Origin: Bacteroidales bacterium
Lineage (GTDB): Bacteria; Bacteroidota; Bacteroidia; Bacteroidales; GCA-2748055
Direction: 5' to 3'
Length of the DNA stretch: 64,000 bases
NCBI GenBank assembly: GCA_023138875.1
Contig: JAGLOO010000030.1
Coordinates: 1 to 64,000 of the forward strand
The notes beneath the pieces are model-generated. The model searched no databases. It worked only from the letters and a program-made list of their open reading frames with translations, and was not told the DNA's origin. Numbering within the stretch: position 1 is the stretch's first letter; each line of letters starts with the position of its first letter. The position numbers and the translations under genes were made by a program. This document shows positions 60,293-64,000 of this stretch, one piece after another.

Positions 60293-60952
60293 TTGATGGA
60301 CCACCGGAAAAAGATGCAGCACAACTATTCATCAAAACTGCTTGAGGAGGCCGTGGAGGAGTTTGCCACGTTGCCGGGTATCGGAAGAAAGACCGCCCTC
60401 AGGCTTGTATTGCACCTGCTGAAGCAGGAAGATAAAGAAGTGGAGCATTTTGGTAACGCCATCCTTCGCATAAAAAAGGAGATCATCACATGCACCATCT
60501 GTCACAACATTTCCGACACCAAAGTATGCCACATATGCTCCGATCCCTACCGGGACAAGAAAACCATCTGCGTGGTTGAATCGATCCGCGATGTGATGTC
60601 GGTGGAAAATACACAGCAATTTTCAGGAGTCTACCATGTGCTGGGGGGGATCATTTCACCCATGGATGGTATTGGTCCTGCCGACCTGAATATCGAGTCA
60701 CTGGAAGAAAAAGTGAAGTCAGGAGCATGCACCGAAATCATCCTTGCACTCAGCACCACCATGGAAGGCGACACAACCAACTTTTATATCTACAGAAGGC
60801 TGAAAGAATACCCTGTCACTGTTTCCACCCTTGCCCGGGGTGTGGCCATCGGGGACGACCTTGAATATGCCGACGAGGTTACCCTGGGGCGGTCCATCAT
60901 CAACCGTACCTCATTCGAGGATACATTTAAAAACAACCGTTATGGAACTTAA
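60293..60952 (+). CDS. recR: Recombination protein RecR
   Basis: [21 protein letters not shown]; Cys4 zinc finger [36 protein letters not shown]. Confidence 0.97.
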   Translation: MMDHRKKMQHNYSSKLLEEAVEEFATLPGIGRKTALRLVLHLLKQEDKEVEHFGNAILRIKKEIITCTICHNISDTKVCHICSDPYRDKKTICVVESIRDVMSVENTQQFSGVYHVLGGIISPMDGIGPADLNIESLEEKVKSGACTEIILALSTTMEGDTTNFYIYRRLKEYPVTVSTLARGVAIGDDLEYADEVTLGRSIINRTSFEDTFKNNRYGT

Positions 60953-62177
60953 GAAGAATCAGTATGTCATCGACGGGATTCCTGTGGTCGGCCTCGCCGA
61001 GAAGCATGGCTCTCCGCTCTATATTTATGAAAGCGCCGGGATGATACGTCAGTACAAACGGATTACTGAAGCATTCAAAGGTTCCAGGGTCAAGATCAAT
61101 TATGCCTGCAAAGCACTTACAAACATCAATGTGCTCAAACTCTTTCGACAGATGGGATCGGGACTGGATGCGGTATCCATCCAGGAAGTCACCGTGGGCC
61201 TTAAAGCCGGTTTTGATCCCCGGGACATCCTCTATACACCCAACTGTGTTTCATTCCAGGAGATTGAAGAGGTGGTAAAGATGGGCGTTCGGATCAACAT
61301 TGATAACATTGCCATCCTTGAAGAATTCGGACACAAATATGGTGCAGAGGTCCCCATTTGCATCCGCATCAATCCCCACATCCTTGCCGGAGCCAACCAC
61401 AAGATATCCACCGGTCATATCGACTCAAAGTTCGGTATTTCCATCTACCAGATGCCCCACGTTCACCGCGTTGTGGAAACCAATGGTATGAAGGTGGAAG
61501 GGATCCATATGCATTCGGGATCGGACATCCTGGATACTGAAGTATTCCTGCAGGCAGCAGAGATCATGTTCGACACGGCAAAAAGTTTTTCTGACCTGGA
61601 GTATGTGGATTTCGGAAGCGGATTCAAGGTGGCCTACCGGGTGGGTGATGTATCGACCGACATTGAATCCCTGGGAGAACACCTTTCAGTCCGGTTTAAC
61701 CGGTTCTGCAAGGAATATGGAAAAGACCTGACACTCATCTTCGAACCCGGGAAGTTTCTTGTGAGTGAAGCAGGTTATTTTGTGGCCAGGATCAATGTAA
61801 TCAAACAAACCACCTCCACGGTATTTGCTGGTCTGGATACCGGCATGAACCACTTCATCAGGCCCATGTTTTATGATGCGTACCACGAGATCCTCAATGT
61901 GAGCAAACCGGAAGGAAAAACACGAATCTATACTGTGGTTGGGTACATATGCGAGACCGATACATTCGGATGGAACCGCAAGATGACCGAAGCATCGGAG
62001 GGAGATTACCTGCTCTTCAAAAATGCCGGAGCATACTGCCATGCCATGTCATCCAACTATAATTCCAGGTTCCGTCCGGCCGAAGTACTCATCCACGAGG
62101 GCAAAGATTACCTGATACGCAAACGGGAGGAGATGGACGACCTGCTCCGCAACCAGTTGGAACTGGATATCCTTTAA
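60942..62177 (+). CDS. lysA: Diaminopimelate decarboxylase
   Basis: [51 protein letters not shown]; start at ATG 60942 overlapping recR stop. Confidence 0.94.
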   Translation: MELKKNQYVIDGIPVVGLAEKHGSPLYIYESAGMIRQYKRITEAFKGSRVKINYACKALTNINVLKLFRQMGSGLDAVSIQEVTVGLKAGFDPRDILYTPNCVSFQEIEEVVKMGVRINIDNIAILEEFGHKYGAEVPICIRINPHILAGANHKISTGHIDSKFGISIYQMPHVHRVVETNGMKVEGIHMHSGSDILDTEVFLQAAEIMFDTAKSFSDLEYVDFGSGFKVAYRVGDVSTDIESLGEHLSVRFNRFCKEYGKDLTLIFEPGKFLVSEAGYFVARINVIKQTTSTVFAGLDTGMNHFIRPMFYDAYHEILNVSKPEGKTRIYTVVGYICETDTFGWNRKMTEASEGDYLLFKNAGAYCHAMSSNYNSRFRPAEVLIHEGKDYLIRKREEMDDLLRNQLELDIL

Positions 62178-62193
62178 CCTTCATTCTTACCAG

Positions 62194-64000
62194 ATGGACC
62201 TGTCTGTAGTTATTGTTAATTATAACGTCAAATATTTCCTGGAACAGTGTCTGCACGCTGTCCAGCAGGCCATGGAAGGGTTGAAAGTGGAAGTGTTTGT
62301 GGTGGACAATAATTCGGTGGACGGGTCGGTAGGGGAAATTCGCCAGAAGTTTCCCTGGGTCAACATCATCGAAAACAGACAGAACCTGGGCTTCAGCAAA
62401 GCCAACAACCAGGCCATCAGAGAATCCCGCGGCCGTTATGTGCTTCTGCTGAATCCGGACACGGTGGTGGAGGAAGAGACCTTTAAGAAATGCATTGACT
62501 TCATGGACACCCATCCCGATGCCGGTGCCCTGGGTGTCAAGATGATCGATGGCAAGGGTGAGTTTCTTCCCGAATCCAAGCGCTCATTGCCCACTCCCAT
62601 GGTATCCTTCTATAAGATGTTCGGACTCTCATCCCTGTTCCCAAGGTCACGGCGTTTCGGCAAGTACCACCTGGGGTACCTTGACATGGAGGGGACACAC
62701 AGTGTGGATGTGCTTGCCGGGGCTTTCATGTTCCTGCGCAGCGAAACACTTGAAAAAACGGGGCTGCTGGATGAATCGTTCTTCATGTACGGGGAAGACA
62801 TTGACCTGTCGTACAGAATCACCGAAGCCGGATATAAAAACTATTACTTCCCTGGCACAACAATCATTCATTACAAGGGGGAGAGCACCAAAAAGGGAAG
62901 CCTCAACTATGTAAAGATGTTTTACCAGGCCATGATCATCTTCGCTGGAAAACACTTTACATCCCGCAAGGCCCGCACATTCAGCATACTGATCAACCTG
63001 GCCATTTACTTCCGGGCGGCACTCTCCGTGTCACGCCGGTTTGTGAACAGGATTTACCGGCCGGTCCTGGATGCCGTGATCATCTATCTCGGGTACATGT
63101 TTGCACTCCCCCTCTGGGAACAGGTGCGTTTTGACATGCCTGACTACTACCCACCCATGTTCCTCCACCTGGTGGTTCCTGCATACATCCTGGTCTGGCT
63201 GATCTCCCTCTATTACTCGGGAGGTTACGACAAACCGATGCGGGTCTTTTCATTCCTGAAAGGCCACCTGGTGGGCACGCTGGTGATCCTTGTCATCTAT
63301 GCCATGCTCCCGCTGGACTGGAGGTTCTCCCGGGCCCTGATATTTTTGGGATCACTCTGGGCCATTGTAAGTACACTGGGACTGAGGATCCTGTTTCACC
63401 TGGCCCGCATCAAGGATTACGAAATCGACCTGAATAAACAGAAGCGGATGGTCATCGTGGGCAAGGAAGAGGAAGCCCGGCGGGTAAGCACCCTTCTGCT
63501 TGATACCCAGGCCAAGCCCGATATCATAGGATTTGTATCTCCATCGCCTGCCGGCACCGGATCGGAGTATATGGGGCACATTGAACAGATTGATGAGATC
63601 GCCAGTATTAACCGTGTGGATGAGATTGTTTTCTGTTCAAAGGACCTTCCTTCACAGGGGATCATCCGGATCATGACCCGGCTGATCGGATCATCGGTCG
63701 ATTTTAAGATCGCCCCCCCCGAAAGTCTTTCCATCATCGGCAGCAACTCCATCAATACTGCGGGCGACCTCTACACCATCCACTTCAACTCCATTGGAAA
63801 AGAGTCCAACCGCCGGAACAAAAGGCTTTTTGATGCGGTTACCGCCTTGCTCCTCTTTATCACCTTTCCACTCTGGTTCCTCTTTGTGAAAGGCCATTTT
63901 CGAAGCGTGGGGAATGTGGTCCGGGTACTGCTGGGACTCTGTACATGGGTGGGGTATCTTAAACTGAAAAGCGATGATCTTTCAGACCTGCCTCACCTGA
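62194..64000 (+). CDS. Glycosyltransferase family 2 fused to a membrane/nucleotide-binding, sugar-transferase-like region (truncated by window edge)
   Basis: MDLSVVIVNYNVKYFLEQCLHAVQQ...VDNNSVDGS...LLLNPDTVV; later multiple TMs, MVIVGKEEEARRVSTLL and RRNKRLFDAVTALLLFITFPLWFLF. Confidence 0.9.
   Translation, partial: MDLSVVIVNYNVKYFLEQCLHAVQQAMEGLKVEVFVVDNNSVDGSVGEIRQKFPWVNIIENRQNLGFSKANNQAIRESRGRYVLLLNPDTVVEEETFKKCIDFMDTHPDAGALGVKMIDGKGEFLPESKRSLPTPMVSFYKMFGLSSLFPRSRRFGKYHLGYLDMEGTHSVDVLAGAFMFLRSETLEKTGLLDESFFMYGEDIDLSYRITEAGYKNYYFPGTTIIHYKGESTKKGSLNYVKMFYQAMIIFAGKHFTSRKARTFSILINLAIYFRAALSVSRRFVNRIYRPVLDAVIIYLGYMFALPLWEQVRFDMPDYYPPMFLHLVVPAYILVWLISLYYSGGYDKPMRVFSFLKGHLVGTLVILVIYAMLPLDWRFSRALIFLGSLWAIVSTLGLRILFHLARIKDYEIDLNKQKRMVIVGKEEEARRVSTLLLDTQAKPDIIGFVSPSPAGTGSEYMGHIEQIDEIASINRVDEIVFCSKDLPSQGIIRIMTRLIGSSVDFKIAPPESLSIIGSNSINTAGDLYTIHFNSIGKESNRRNKRLFDAVTALLLFITFPLWFLFVKGHFRSVGNVVRVLLGLCTWVGYLKLKSDDLSDLPHL

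Overview
This window looks like a Bacteroidota (Bacteroidales-like) chromosome segment. Support for that: type IX secretion genes gldJ, porP/sprF, porU and porV; T9SS C-terminal sorting domains; and an LPS/EPS glycosyltransferase tail. About 6.5-47.6 kb and 58.7-64 kb is mostly ordinary core genome: folC, suhB-like, murF, ispF, hutU, alaS, recR, lysA, phoH-like, nif3-like and others. About 1-6.4 kb and 47.6-58.5 kb is accessory and more AT-rich. Two parts merit most attention. (1) At 8.3-11.5 kb, five co-directional genes encode an ECF sigma factor, a zinc-finger anti-sigma-like protein, a signal-peptide precursor with repeated EGKCG motifs, a DUF692 protein and a DUF2063 protein. This matches a HvfA/bufferin-type metal-binding RiPP locus. 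(2) Three attC-like recombination sites flank single-gene or TA cassettes: a TIR-domain protein, a membrane protein, and a HigB/HigA-type toxin-antitoxin pair. Cassette ends are complementary, as in integron cassettes, and no integrase is visible. Other observations include IS21-like relics, an in-frame amber codon in a T9SS cargo gene, a frameshifted small ORF, three tandem M23 peptidases, an intragenic ~220 bp near-identical duplication, and a secreted caspase-like protein in an operon with a repeat surface protein. All calls come from reading the sequence and supplied ORFs; no searches or folding were run.
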